Below are positions 46,407 to 54,438 of a DNA stretch of 64,000 bases, piece after piece (the first letter of the stretch is position 1; the number at the start of each line of letters is the position of its first letter). The translations under genes were made by a program, and so were the position numbers. The notes below the pieces were generated by a model, which was given only the letters and a program-made list of their open reading frames with translations, did no database searches and had not been told where the DNA came from. The DNA is from JBCBGF01 sp039820585 (lineage in GTDB: Bacteria; Pseudomonadota; Alphaproteobacteria; Rhodobacterales; Rhodobacteraceae), in assembly GCA_039820585.1 (NCBI GenBank), contig JBCBPV010000002.1:53385-117384 (forward strand). Direction: 5' to 3'.

Positions 46407-46846
46407 TACGCATCCCCCTCAGGAAACTGAAAAACCGCCACGATCCGGCGCAGCCAGGCATCCGATAGCGGTGTTTCAACCACCCCATGCCGCTGATAGG
46501 CGTGAATCACAGACACAGCCGGCGCACCCCGCCCAACAATCCCCAGATGTTTGGCTACCGCCCCGTCCCGCATCCGAAACAGGACGATATCGCCCGGCTC
46601 CAACGCGGCCCCCCGCGCCTTGGCCAGCATATGCCGATCCGCCGCGCCCCAAAGCGCCTCGACCTGCCCCGGCTCGCCCCAGTCCGGGGTGTAGGCGGGC
46701 ACTTGCTCTGGCTCCGGCCCCAACGCCTCGCGCCAGACCCCGCGGATCAGGCCCAGACAATCCACCCCAGCCCCCTTGGCCGAGGCCTGATGATGATAAG
46801 GTGTCCCCAGCCAGCCCCGCGCCAGCTCTGCATGCCGCACGCTCAA
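46406..46846 (-). CDS. GTA g14, NlpC/P60 peptidase
   Basis: This 146-residue cysteine peptidase has Cys30 in 'GAGVDCLGLIRG' and His100 in 'VAKHLGIVG', the NlpC/P60 catalytic pair. It acts as the peptidoglycan-cleaving tail-tip enzyme during DNA delivery. The start overlaps the g13 stop by four bases. Confidence 0.94.
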   Translation of the reverse strand: MSVRHAELARGWLGTPYHHQASAKGAGVDCLGLIRGVWREALGPEPEQVPAYTPDWGEPGQVEALWGAADRHMLAKARGAALEPGDIVLFRMRDGAVAKHLGIVGRGAPAVSVIHAYQRHGVVETPLSDAWLRRIVAVFQFPEGDA

Positions 46847-47721
46847 GACCCCAAACTCCCACCATCGTTCTGCCCGCCCTGACGCGGATAGCTCAGCTGC
46901 CAGTCATCTCCTGGGATGCTCGGAAAACCCCGAAAATTCGTAAAGTTATCGAACTTCCCCTGACAGGTCGCCGCCCGCTTGTCGCACCCAGGCTCCAGCC
47001 GGATCACGTCGCCCGCAACAACCTCCGCACGCAATGGCTCCAGAACCGCCATCCGCCGCAAACCATTATTCGACACATCCGACCGAATGATCCCGCGCAG
47101 GCCAACGCCCGCCCCGTCCAAAACCCGCAACACCCCATTCTCGAACCACCGCGCCGCAAATGCATCCAGCCCGGCAAACACAAAAGTCTGCCGATCCTCC
47201 ACAGTCGCCACCTGCACCTCCGCCGCAAACCCCGGCTGGTCCAGATCAAACCGGCACTCCCCATCCCCCAGCACAGCGGAACACGGCTTCTGATACACCC
47301 GCCCCTGCGGCTGGTTCAGCACCTCTGCCAATCCACGCAGCTCCGCCCGAAACGCAGGCCCCGCGCGCACAATCTCCCCCAGCTGCCCGCGAAACAGCAC
47401 CTCACGCTCTGCCGGCGCCGCCCAGTTCACCTGCCAGGCCACAACCTCGGCGCCATCAAACCGCCCGGCCTCGATCTCGGCCTCGTCAAGCGTGTCACTG
47501 GTCAGCACACCAACCGCCTCGGTGTTGTCAATTGCCAGCCCCGTGGTCTGCTCCAACGCCCGCGCCGACAGCCCCGTCTCCGCGCGAAAACTGATCCCAT
47601 CAAACGTGAGCGTCCGGTCATGATCGGTGAACCCCAGCACGACGCCATCCGCCCGCGTCAGCGCCCAACACCGGCACACCGTTGTGTTGCCGGTCGCCAG
47701 ATGCGTGGTCAGCGCGCTCAT
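46843..47721 (-). CDS. GTA g13, DUF2163 phage BR0599-family protein
   Basis: This 292-residue hub protein has an N-terminal 'TRADGVVLGFTDHDRTLTF', a middle 'FRAELRGLAEVLNQPQGR' and a C-terminal cysteine-containing end ('PGCDKRAATCQGKFDNF', 'GFPSIPGDDW') typical of DUF2163/BR0599. In the R. capsulatus structure this protein is part of the baseplate hub and holds an iron-sulfur cluster through conserved cysteines, as I recall. Overlaps g12 by four bases. Confidence 0.94.
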   Translation of the reverse strand: MSALTTHLATGNTTVCRCWALTRADGVVLGFTDHDRTLTFDGISFRAETGLSARALEQTTGLAIDNTEAVGVLTSDTLDEAEIEAGRFDGAEVVAWQVNWAAPAEREVLFRGQLGEIVRAGPAFRAELRGLAEVLNQPQGRVYQKPCSAVLGDGECRFDLDQPGFAAEVQVATVEDRQTFVFAGLDAFAARWFENGVLRVLDGAGVGLRGIIRSDVSNNGLRRMAVLEPLRAEVVAGDVIRLEPGCDKRAATCQGKFDNFTNFRGFPSIPGDDWQLSYPRQGGQNDGGSLGS

Positions 47722-48350
47722 ACCCGCACCTCGACAATCGGCACCGATGGCACATCACCCGCCTGGAAACTCGCCATCGACATGGCAATCCGATCCGTGT
47801 CGAACCGCACCGGCACATCGAACTCAAACCCCGCCGTCACCTGCGCCCCGTCCGCTGGCGGCACAACGAAACTGACAACACCGGTTGCGGTATCGACCGC
47901 GTACGCTGCGCCCTCTGCCTGAATCGCGCCATCAACAGCGACGACCACGGTCCCCGCCACCGGCTTCACAATCTGCCGCGCATAGGCCGCGCCCCCAGAC
48001 TGATAGGACTTCACCAACTGAAACGCAGTCTCCGAACCATTGCCAGATCCCAAAACCTGATCCTGGGCACCCGGCACGGCGGACGCCACACAAGACTTGA
48101 AGTCCGTCCAGTCTTTCCACCGGAACCCATGCAACTGCCCTTGCCGCGCCTCGAAAAACGCAATCAGCTCAGACAGATCGTCGAGCGAGCACATGCCCAT
48201 CCCCGCATCATAGCGATGCCGCGACTGCGCCCAGGGCGTGTTGCGCTCTTCATATCCGTTGGCCAACGTCACCACCTCGGCGCGCCGCTCCGGCCCACCG
48301 GCTGAGCCAAAGCTCAACGCAGTGGGAAACCGCACTTCATGAAATGCCAT
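47718..48350 (-). CDS. GTA g12, DUF2460 distal tail protein
   Basis: This 210-residue protein begins 'MAFHEVRFPTALSFGS' and has 'LANGYEERNTPWAQSRHRYDAG' in parts, then 'FFEARQGQLHGFRWKDW'. These mark the DUF2460/TIGR02217 family. It forms the ring joining tail tube and baseplate. It starts six bases after g11. Confidence 0.94.
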   Translation of the reverse strand: MAFHEVRFPTALSFGSAGGPERRAEVVTLANGYEERNTPWAQSRHRYDAGMGMCSLDDLSELIAFFEARQGQLHGFRWKDWTDFKSCVASAVPGAQDQVLGSGNGSETAFQLVKSYQSGGAAYARQIVKPVAGTVVVAVDGAIQAEGAAYAVDTATGVVSFVVPPADGAQVTAGFEFDVPVRFDTDRIAMSMASFQAGDVPSVPIVEVRV

Positions 48351-48356
48351 ACTGTC

Positions 48357-49019
48357 CTACCCGTTCCGCTGCGCCTGGCTCAGCATCCGGCTGACCTGCG
48401 CGGCCATCTGGCTGCGCGACCGCTCGAACCCCGCCACGTCCGGCGTGCTGACGTTGATCACCACATTCATCGGCCGCCCGCCCGAGGCGCTGCGCACCCC
48501 CAGCTTCCCGTCGGCCCCTCGGGTCAGCGGCATGATCGCCTCTGGCCCCGCCTCTCCCATCACGCCAGTGCCGCCCCGCATCGGAAACGCCACCGGGCCT
48601 GACACGACGCCCCCGTTTGCAAATGGCATCACGCGCCCCTGCGCAAACCCCGCGCCGTCCGCAAAGGGCAATAGCCCGTTCATCACGCCCGCCACCCCAC
48701 TGGCCAGCAGCCCGCCGAAATGCCCGGCCACCGGCGAAATGGCTGAACGATACCCCGCACGCGCAACGGTATCCCCCAGGCCCCGCAACGTATCCGACAG
48801 CCGCGCCCCAGCAAAGGCCAGCCCCTCGAAAGCCCGCGTCACACCGGCGCTCAGGCTCGCACTCAGGCTGCGCACATCCCGGCTCACATCCGACACGGTG
48901 GATCGCACCTGTACCAACTCGCCCGTCACCGCCGCCGCCATGCTCTGATTGCCTGACAACGCCTGATCCAACGCATCAATCTGGCTGGCGAAATCGTCCA
49001 ACCCGTCCACATCATTCAT
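48357..49019 (-). CDS. GTA g11, short tape-measure protein
   Basis: This 220-residue protein has an N-terminal helical region ('DFASQIDALDQALSGNQS', 'VSDVSRDVRSLSASLSA') and a glycine-rich C-terminal block ('FANGGVVSGPVAFPMRGG', 'MGEAGPEAIMPLTRGADG') found at the ends of tape-measure proteins. Its short length fits the short GTA tail. ATG 49019 is chosen because GGAG lies eight bases upstream; a GTG at 49028 is possible. Confidence 0.9.
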   Translation of the reverse strand: MNDVDGLDDFASQIDALDQALSGNQSMAAAVTGELVQVRSTVSDVSRDVRSLSASLSAGVTRAFEGLAFAGARLSDTLRGLGDTVARAGYRSAISPVAGHFGGLLASGVAGVMNGLLPFADGAGFAQGRVMPFANGGVVSGPVAFPMRGGTGVMGEAGPEAIMPLTRGADGKLGVRSASGGRPMNVVINVSTPDVAGFERSRSQMAAQVSRMLSQAQRNG

Positions 49020-49215
49020 CCGGTTCACTCCGCAATTGATCGGGATAGGCTTGCGCCAACGCCTCCAACCGCTCTCGCGTCAGGGGCGCGGCACCAGTCC
49101 CGTGTCCCAGCAAAAATCCCAGCTCCGCAGGGCTCAGCCGCCAGAACACCTCTGGCGGCAAACGCAGCCCACGCAGGCCAGCGGCCATCAACGCCGCCCA
49201 GTCAAACCCGCTCAT
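49012..49215 (-). CDS. GTA g10.1, tail assembly chaperone
   Basis: This 67-residue protein ('FDWAALMAAGLRGLRLPPEV', 'WRLSPAELGFLLG') matches the RcGTA tail chaperone family called rcc01693. It overlaps g10 by four bases and g11 by eight. Together with g10 it probably forms the chaperone pair for tape-measure assembly, made here as two overlapping genes and not by frameshifting. Confidence 0.9.
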   Translation of the reverse strand: MSGFDWAALMAAGLRGLRLPPEVFWRLSPAELGFLLGHGTGAAPLTRERLEALAQAYPDQLRSEPDE

Positions 49216-49529
49216 CGCTCCGGCAGCGAAAAGGCCCGCACCAAAAGCCCGCCCGCCAGGCGCGCCGCCTCAAGCGGTCCACCCTCGATCTCAGCCGACA
49301 CCAGCGCATCGGCTGAGCCGCGCCAACCACCCCCCCGCAGACCCGCCACGATCAGCGCCAGGACATCGCGCGTCGCCGCCCGCCCCTGCTCAAACCGCTC
49401 GATCAGGGCCACCAGGCTGTCGGCTCCAAGGCTCTCTTCCAACTCGGCCAACGCCCCAAGGGTCAGCTTCATCACGTGCCGCTCACCATCGATGACAATC
49501 GCCACTTCGCCGGCCCAAGGGTTCCCCAT
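49212..49529 (-). CDS. GTA g10, tail assembly chaperone-like
   Basis: This 105-residue protein ('VIDGERHVMKLTLGALAELE', 'LIERFEQGRAATRDVLALI') is the GTA-family g10 product. It starts one base inside the g9 stop (TGATG) and overlaps g10.1 by four bases. It acts in the cytoplasm during tail assembly. Confidence 0.92.
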   Translation of the reverse strand: MGNPWAGEVAIVIDGERHVMKLTLGALAELEESLGADSLVALIERFEQGRAATRDVLALIVAGLRGGGWRGSADALVSAEIEGGPLEAARLAGGLLVRAFSLPER

Positions 49530-49942
49530 CAGACGGCCGTAAAGCTCAGCGCCCCGGCCGAGGCCATCGCCATCTCATAGGTCGCCTCGCCATTGTGGCT
49601 GCCCGAATATTCAATCGCGGTGATCTGGAACGCGCCCTCGACAATCCCGAAATCAGGGATGATCACCTGAAAGGCCGGCGTCTCGCCATCAAAGAAGATC
49701 TCGCGCGCCCGTGCATCCGTCGACGCATCGCGAAACACGCCAGACCCCGCCAGCGACGCAGACTTCACCCCCGCCCCGCTCAAAAGCTCACGCCACCCGC
49801 CCTGGCTTTCCAGGCTGGTCACATCCACGCTCTCGGCGTTGAAACTCACCCGCGTGGCCCGCAGGCCCGCAACGGTCTCGAACTGGCCAGCCCCGGTCAG
49901 GTCGAGCTTGATCAATAGGTCTTTGCCGTTCTGGGCACCCAT
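49529..49942 (-). CDS. GTA g9, major tail tube protein
   Basis: This 137-residue protein has 'MGAQNGKDLLIKLDLTGAGQ', 'GLRATRVSFNAESVDVTS' and 'ITAIEYSGSHNGEATYEM', which fit the TP901-1-like major tail protein of GTAs. The ATG at 49942 (with GGAG eight bases upstream) is preferred to GTG 49951 and ATG 49948, because those lie too near the Shine-Dalgarno sequence. Confidence 0.94.
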   Translation of the reverse strand: MGAQNGKDLLIKLDLTGAGQFETVAGLRATRVSFNAESVDVTSLESQGGWRELLSGAGVKSASLAGSGVFRDASTDARAREIFFDGETPAFQVIIPDFGIVEGAFQITAIEYSGSHNGEATYEMAMASAGALSFTAV

Positions 49943-49963
49943 GGCCATCACTCCAATATGAAA

Positions 49964-50374
49964 TCAGTTATCTTCCACACGCGCGCGAAACGTCATGTCG
50001 ATCCGGCGCACATCGCCCGACTGCACCCGCCGCGCCCGCGCCTTCTCGAACCGCAAGCCGACCAATCGGCCCCGATCCAGAACCAGTGCCGCATCCACCA
50101 GCGCATCCGACACCGCCGCCGCCGCCGTCTTCGCGGTTTGAAACCCCGCCGCATCCGTCACCACGCTGACGGTAAACCGATGCTCTGCCGCACCGCCCGT
50201 CACATCCGACTGGTCGCGCACATCCTCAGGCCCCAGGCTCACATAGGTGCCCGGCACCGGTCCCGACGGCACCACGTCATAGATCGCATCCCCCACGATC
50301 CCCGCCAGCACCCCGTCGCCTGCCAGCGCCTGATACACACCGGCCTGCAAAGCCGCCGCCATCCCGTAACTCAT
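49964..50374 (-). CDS. GTA g8, DUF3168 tail completion protein
   Basis: This 136-residue protein ('MAAALQAGVYQALAGDG', 'PGTYVSLGPEDVRDQSD', 'FTVSVVTDAAGF') belongs to DUF3168, the tail terminator ring at the head-tail junction. It overlaps g7 by four bases. Confidence 0.93.
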   Translation of the reverse strand: MSYGMAAALQAGVYQALAGDGVLAGIVGDAIYDVVPSGPVPGTYVSLGPEDVRDQSDVTGGAAEHRFTVSVVTDAAGFQTAKTAAAAVSDALVDAALVLDRGRLVGLRFEKARARRVQSGDVRRIDMTFRARVEDN

Positions 50375-50709
50375 GCCGCCAGCTCCTCTTCGGCAAAGCA
50401 GGTCAGGAACCGCGCCGCCGCATCCGCCTCACTCACCGCCAAGATCCGAAAGATCCGTGCCCCGTCCCGAAACCGCTGATCCGCCTTCGGCCGCGACGGC
50501 GCCCCATCCGGGGCCGCCCGCACCGTGATACGAAACCGCGTCGTCGACAGCGTCGCAAAATCCGCCGCGCGCTCCCGGCCCGTGGCCACCTTCACCTCGG
50601 CCCAATGCTCACCCAACGCGCTCCAGGTCACGTCAAAGCCCCCGGCCCCATCCGGCAAAGACACCGCTTCCTCCAGCACCAGCCGCCGCGTCAGTTCAGG
50701 CGCGCGCAT
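50371..50709 (-). CDS. GTA g7, head closure/adaptor protein
   Basis: This 112-residue protein begins 'MRAPELTRRLVLEEAVSL' at an ATG that overlaps the g6 stop (ATGA). It then has 'LGEHWAEVKVATGRERAADF' and 'RFRITVRAAPDGAPS'. It matches the head-tail joining (head-closure) family. A longer upstream frame is a g6 shadow. Confidence 0.93.
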   Translation of the reverse strand: MRAPELTRRLVLEEAVSLPDGAGGFDVTWSALGEHWAEVKVATGRERAADFATLSTTRFRITVRAAPDGAPSRPKADQRFRDGARIFRILAVSEADAAARFLTCFAEEELAA

Positions 50710-51296
50710 CACCAGGCCCGCCCGAACAGGCGGATGTCGCGGTAGGGCGCGATCAGCGCCTGCACATCCTCGGGATAGCCGTCCTGCCCGCCACCGCGCC
50801 GCTCGTAAAAATGCGCCGCCAGCTTCAGAACCGCATAGCTCAGCCCGTTGGGAACCTCGGCCCACGCCGCCCCAAACCCCGCTTCAAACGTGATCTCCGC
50901 AAAGCCACCAACCGGAATGACCGGCAGGACAAAGCCCGCAGCCTCAAGGCAAGGCCGGTGCGTATCCTCAACCAACCGGTAGCGCACCGGATCAATCACC
51001 GTCGCAACGCCATCCGCATCCACAACCGACACGGCCGACACCGCAACCACCGGGGCCATCGGCAAAACTTCTCGCGACAGCCCGCTCCACGCCGACAAAC
51101 GCAACGCGAAACCGCGCTGCAAAATCGCCTTGCCCGTCCGCGCCTCAATCGCCGACAGCGCCGCGCGCAGCTGCCCTTCCAGAACATCGTCCTGCAGCGC
51201 ATCGTCCGCAAATCCCCGCCCCAAACGCAAATGGTCGCGGAACGCCGCCACCGGCAATACCGACGCCAGCGCGTCTGCCTGCTCGACCAAAATCAT
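50709..51296 (-). CDS. GTA g6, head-tail connector protein
   Basis: This 195-residue protein ('FRDHLRLGRGFADDALQDD', 'AIEARTGKAILQRGFAL', 'LSYAVLKLAAHFYERRGG') is the HK97 gp6-like connector below the portal. The ATG at 51296 follows GGAGACTTGGC. It is separated from the capsid gene by the largest gap in the cluster. Confidence 0.93.
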   Translation of the reverse strand: MILVEQADALASVLPVAAFRDHLRLGRGFADDALQDDVLEGQLRAALSAIEARTGKAILQRGFALRLSAWSGLSREVLPMAPVVAVSAVSVVDADGVATVIDPVRYRLVEDTHRPCLEAAGFVLPVIPVGGFAEITFEAGFGAAWAEVPNGLSYAVLKLAAHFYERRGGGQDGYPEDVQALIAPYRDIRLFGRAW

Positions 51297-51470
51297 GCCA
51301 AGTCTCCGATAAACCTGTCCCCCCACAGCCCGGCGAAAAACTCGCCAGACTGCCCCGCATGGGCGCACGCCTCCGCGTTGCTCGGACGGAGGGAGCAGCT
51401 AGACAACGCGAATAAAGATGGCGCACGCCCACGGAACCGGGCCGCAAGCGACCTGGCTCTTCTCACCCTC
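51297..51470 (-). other. 174-base intergenic gap between capsid (g5) and connector (g6)
   Basis: This is the only sizable non-coding stretch inside the GTA operon. On the minus strand it holds two copies of a GGCGTGCGCC-type near-palindrome (around 51361-51371 and 51419-51430) that could pair, and a GGCGA/TCGCC hairpin with a T-rich loop near g6. No gene is convincing here. It may balance high capsid against lower connector expression. Confidence 0.4.
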
Positions 51471-52619
51471 TTACGAGGCCGAGAACTTCAGCAGCTTGAT
51501 CGCCGCAAAGTCGCTCACATCGCCGCCCACACGCTTGGTCGCGTAGAACAGGACGTTGGGCTTGGCCGAAAACGGATCGCGCAGAATGCGCAGGTCCGGA
51601 CGCTCCGCCACGGTATAGCCCGAGGCGAAATCACCAAACGCAATCGCATAGGCATCGTCATCCACATCCGGCATGTCCTCGGCAATCAGCACCGGATAGC
51701 CCATCAGACGCGCAGGCTCGCCCGCGGCCAAACCGTCGGACCACAAGAACCGCCCATCGGCATCCTTGATCTTGCGCACCAGACCCGCGGTTTTCGAGTT
51801 CATCACGAACCGCGCGCCCGACCGGTACTGCGCGCCCAGCGCATACACCAGATCGACAATCGCATCCGCCGGGTTCACGCCTGCGAACCCGCCATCCGAC
51901 CCGGTGGCCACATAGCCAAGCGACCCCCAGGCCCAAGACCCATCATCCACCTTGGGATGATCCAGGAAACCTTTCGGCTTGTTGTCACCATTGCCCGACA
52001 CGAACGACGCCGCCTCAGCGCGGGCAAACTTGTCCGCAATCCGGTCGGCCAGCCAACCCTCGATATCGAAGGCCGCATCATCCAGCAGACGTTGCGACGC
52101 CTTCGGCAGCGCCGACAGCTCATGCAACGGAATGGAAATCCGGTCGATCTGCGGCGTATCCGTTTCGGTCATCGCCGCCGTCTCCGACGCCCAGCCCGAC
52201 CCGATATCGGTGTGATCGATCAGCACGTCATAAGACGTCGCCTCGACATTCACCACATTCGCGATCTGACGGATCGACGCGGTCGACTTCAAAACCGCCT
52301 TCACCGTATCCGCCGTCTCTGGATCCACCAGATAGCCACCGTCCCCAGCCACAGCCGTGTTCAGCGCTTTGCCTTCCACGACCAGCCCACGCAGCCCGTC
52401 ATCATCGCCGCCGCGCACATAGGCCGCAAAGGCCTTACGATGGGGCACATCGGCCTCGGCAGAGGTCGACAGCGCCGGCCGGCGCATTTGTGTGTTCTTT
52501 CGATCCAGCATTGTCAGTCGCTCATCCTGTTTGCTCAGTCGTGTGGTAATTTCGGTCATAAATCCCGCCAGCGCGGTCCGCACATCAGCTGCGGAGCCCT
52601 CGGTCTCAGAGTTGCTCAT
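51471..52619 (-). CDS. GTA g5, HK97-type major capsid protein
   Basis: This 382-residue precursor has an N-terminal scaffold-like helical region (about 1-60), then the HK97 core ('KALNTAVAGDGGYLVDPETA', 'NKPKGFLDHPKVDDGSWAW', 'LMGYPVLIAEDMPDVDDDAY'). The N-terminal part is probably removed by the g4 protease. It forms the oblate GTA head. Confidence 0.96.
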   Translation of the reverse strand: MSNSETEGSAADVRTALAGFMTEITTRLSKQDERLTMLDRKNTQMRRPALSTSAEADVPHRKAFAAYVRGGDDDGLRGLVVEGKALNTAVAGDGGYLVDPETADTVKAVLKSTASIRQIANVVNVEATSYDVLIDHTDIGSGWASETAAMTETDTPQIDRISIPLHELSALPKASQRLLDDAAFDIEGWLADRIADKFARAEAASFVSGNGDNKPKGFLDHPKVDDGSWAWGSLGYVATGSDGGFAGVNPADAIVDLVYALGAQYRSGARFVMNSKTAGLVRKIKDADGRFLWSDGLAAGEPARLMGYPVLIAEDMPDVDDDAYAIAFGDFASGYTVAERPDLRILRDPFSAKPNVLFYATKRVGGDVSDFAAIKLLKFSAS

Positions 52620-52656
52620 GGTCTTTTTCCTGCAAGTTTAAGGGTGGAACGCGGGC

Positions 52657-53214
52657 CTAGCTTTCGGCCAACGTTTGGCGCGCGTCGTCAAACGCCGCCG
52701 CCAGGTCGCGCATAAGGACAACCTCGGGGCTTTCGCCCTTGGCTCCCACCCGCGCCTGAGGAAGCATCGGAAAGGTCACAAGCGACACCTCCCAAAGCTC
52801 CAGCTCCGACAAGAGCCGCTGGCCCGTGTCATTCTTTTCGGCCCGCACCGTGCGATACCCGATCGACAACCCGTCAATCGCCCCCGCCTCGATCAGCGCC
52901 GCCGCCTCGCGCCCGCGCGCCACATCCGTCAAAAGCCGCCCCTTCACGAACAGCCCCCGCGCATCCTCGCGCACGTCTTCCCAAACGCCGATGGGCTCTG
53001 CCGGATCGTGCTGCCACAGCATCTTGATCCGCCGCCCCGCCTCGGCCTGCGCCTTCAGAGACCGCGCATAGGCGCCTGCCAGAACCGTATCCCCGCCCTG
53101 ATCCCGCGTCCCAAAGACCGACGCATAGCCTTCGATCACAGCGCCTTCCTGCAAAGACACCGGCGCACCCGGCGCGCACAGCTTGCGCTCCAGCCCCAAG
53201 CTCAAATCACTCAT
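52657..53214 (-). CDS. GTA g4, prohead protease
   Basis: This 185-residue protease has the HK97 family blocks 'IEGYASVFGTRDQGGDTV', 'MLWQHDPAEPIGVWEDV' with the catalytic His, and 'IDGLSIGYRTV' with the catalytic Ser. It overlaps the portal gene by four bases, so no g3.5 gene lies between them. Confidence 0.95.
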   Translation of the reverse strand: MSDLSLGLERKLCAPGAPVSLQEGAVIEGYASVFGTRDQGGDTVLAGAYARSLKAQAEAGRRIKMLWQHDPAEPIGVWEDVREDARGLFVKGRLLTDVARGREAAALIEAGAIDGLSIGYRTVRAEKNDTGQRLLSELELWEVSLVTFPMLPQARVGAKGESPEVVLMRDLAAAFDDARQTLAES

Positions 53215-54386
53215 TGCTCATCCCCTTCCGCCAGCACCGGAAGGCCCAGCATTTTCCGCTTCTCTGCATCGCTCAAGAACGCCGCCTCACTCACCCGCCG
53301 CCACAGCGCCTCACGCTCGGCCGCCAAGGCAGGCACCTGATCGGGATCGGGCCGCAACTCGGCCACGTCGCCCAGATACCCGCTCAGCCAGTGCCCCAAT
53401 GACGCCGTTACGCGCGACGCCAACGGCAACACCGTCAGGCGATAAAATGCCCGATGCGCCTCTTGGTAATTTGCGTAAGTCGCATCTCCGGGGATCCCCA
53501 ACAGCATCGGCGGCACCCCAAAGGCCAACGCAATCTCCCGCGCCGCCGCCTCTTTGGTTTTCTGAAACTCCATGTCCGACGGCGAAAACCCCATCGGCTT
53601 CCAATCGAGCCCGCCTTCCAGCAACATCGGACGCCCCGCATTCCGCGCGCCCTGATGGTTGGCCTCCATCTCGTTTTGCAACCGCGCATACTGGTCCGCG
53701 GTCAGCGTCCCCTGCCCGTCGCCGCCCTGATAGACAATCGCCCCCGAAGGCCGCGCCGCATTGTCCAAGAGTGACTTCGACCAGGCCGACGCTGCGTTAT
53801 GCACATCTACCGCCGCCGCCGACGCCTGCATCGGTGACAACCCGTAATGGTCGTCCTGCGGATGAAAACTCTTGATATGACAAACAGGCGACGGCCCCTC
53901 ACCCACCTGAAACCGATGCTTGCGCGCGCCCACGGCATACTCATAGGCCACCGGCCAGCCATCCGCGCCAGGCACAAGGCTCATCCGATCCGACCGCAGC
54001 ACATGCAACTCGGACGGTGCTGCATCAATGCTGCTCACCGCCTCGACATAGCCGTTCCCAGACAGCAAAAGCTGCCCGTACAAAGCCTCAAAAAACTCCG
54101 CCCGTGCCTGCCCGCCATTGGGTCGCTCCACCAGCCCCAGCACCTCATGCGCCTCATAGCGCCGCCCCTCAGACGTCAGCACCAGCGGCAAGGCCGCCGC
54201 CGCCTCGGCGATCAGCTTCACACAGCGAAACCCCACCGGGTTTCCAGAGAACCCCGTGCGCATCAGGCTCACCGTATCGCGCGGCGACCACGCCACCCGG
54301 CCCGACGAGTGATACGCAATCACAGGCCCCGTCGCGCTCGCCTTCGCCTCTGGCACGCGCGCGCGTTTGAACAGGTCAAAAACCAT
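53211..54386 (-). CDS. GTA g3, portal protein
   Basis: This 391-residue HK97-type portal has 'NPVGFRCVKLIAEAAAALP', 'LYGQLLLSGNGYVEAV', 'PVCHIKSFHPQDDHYGLSP' and 'IALAFGVPPMLLGIPGDATY'. ATG 54386 is chosen with GAGGAG upstream. It forms the dodecameric channel through which DNA is packaged. Confidence 0.96.
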   Translation of the reverse strand: MVFDLFKRARVPEAKASATGPVIAYHSSGRVAWSPRDTVSLMRTGFSGNPVGFRCVKLIAEAAAALPLVLTSEGRRYEAHEVLGLVERPNGGQARAEFFEALYGQLLLSGNGYVEAVSSIDAAPSELHVLRSDRMSLVPGADGWPVAYEYAVGARKHRFQVGEGPSPVCHIKSFHPQDDHYGLSPMQASAAAVDVHNAASAWSKSLLDNAARPSGAIVYQGGDGQGTLTADQYARLQNEMEANHQGARNAGRPMLLEGGLDWKPMGFSPSDMEFQKTKEAAAREIALAFGVPPMLLGIPGDATYANYQEAHRAFYRLTVLPLASRVTASLGHWLSGYLGDVAELRPDPDQVPALAAEREALWRRVSEAAFLSDAEKRKMLGLPVLAEGDEQ

Positions 54387-54438
54387 CCGGGTCACTCCTC
54401 GCTTCCGGGCTACTCAGTCGAAATGTAGAAAGGGGCAG

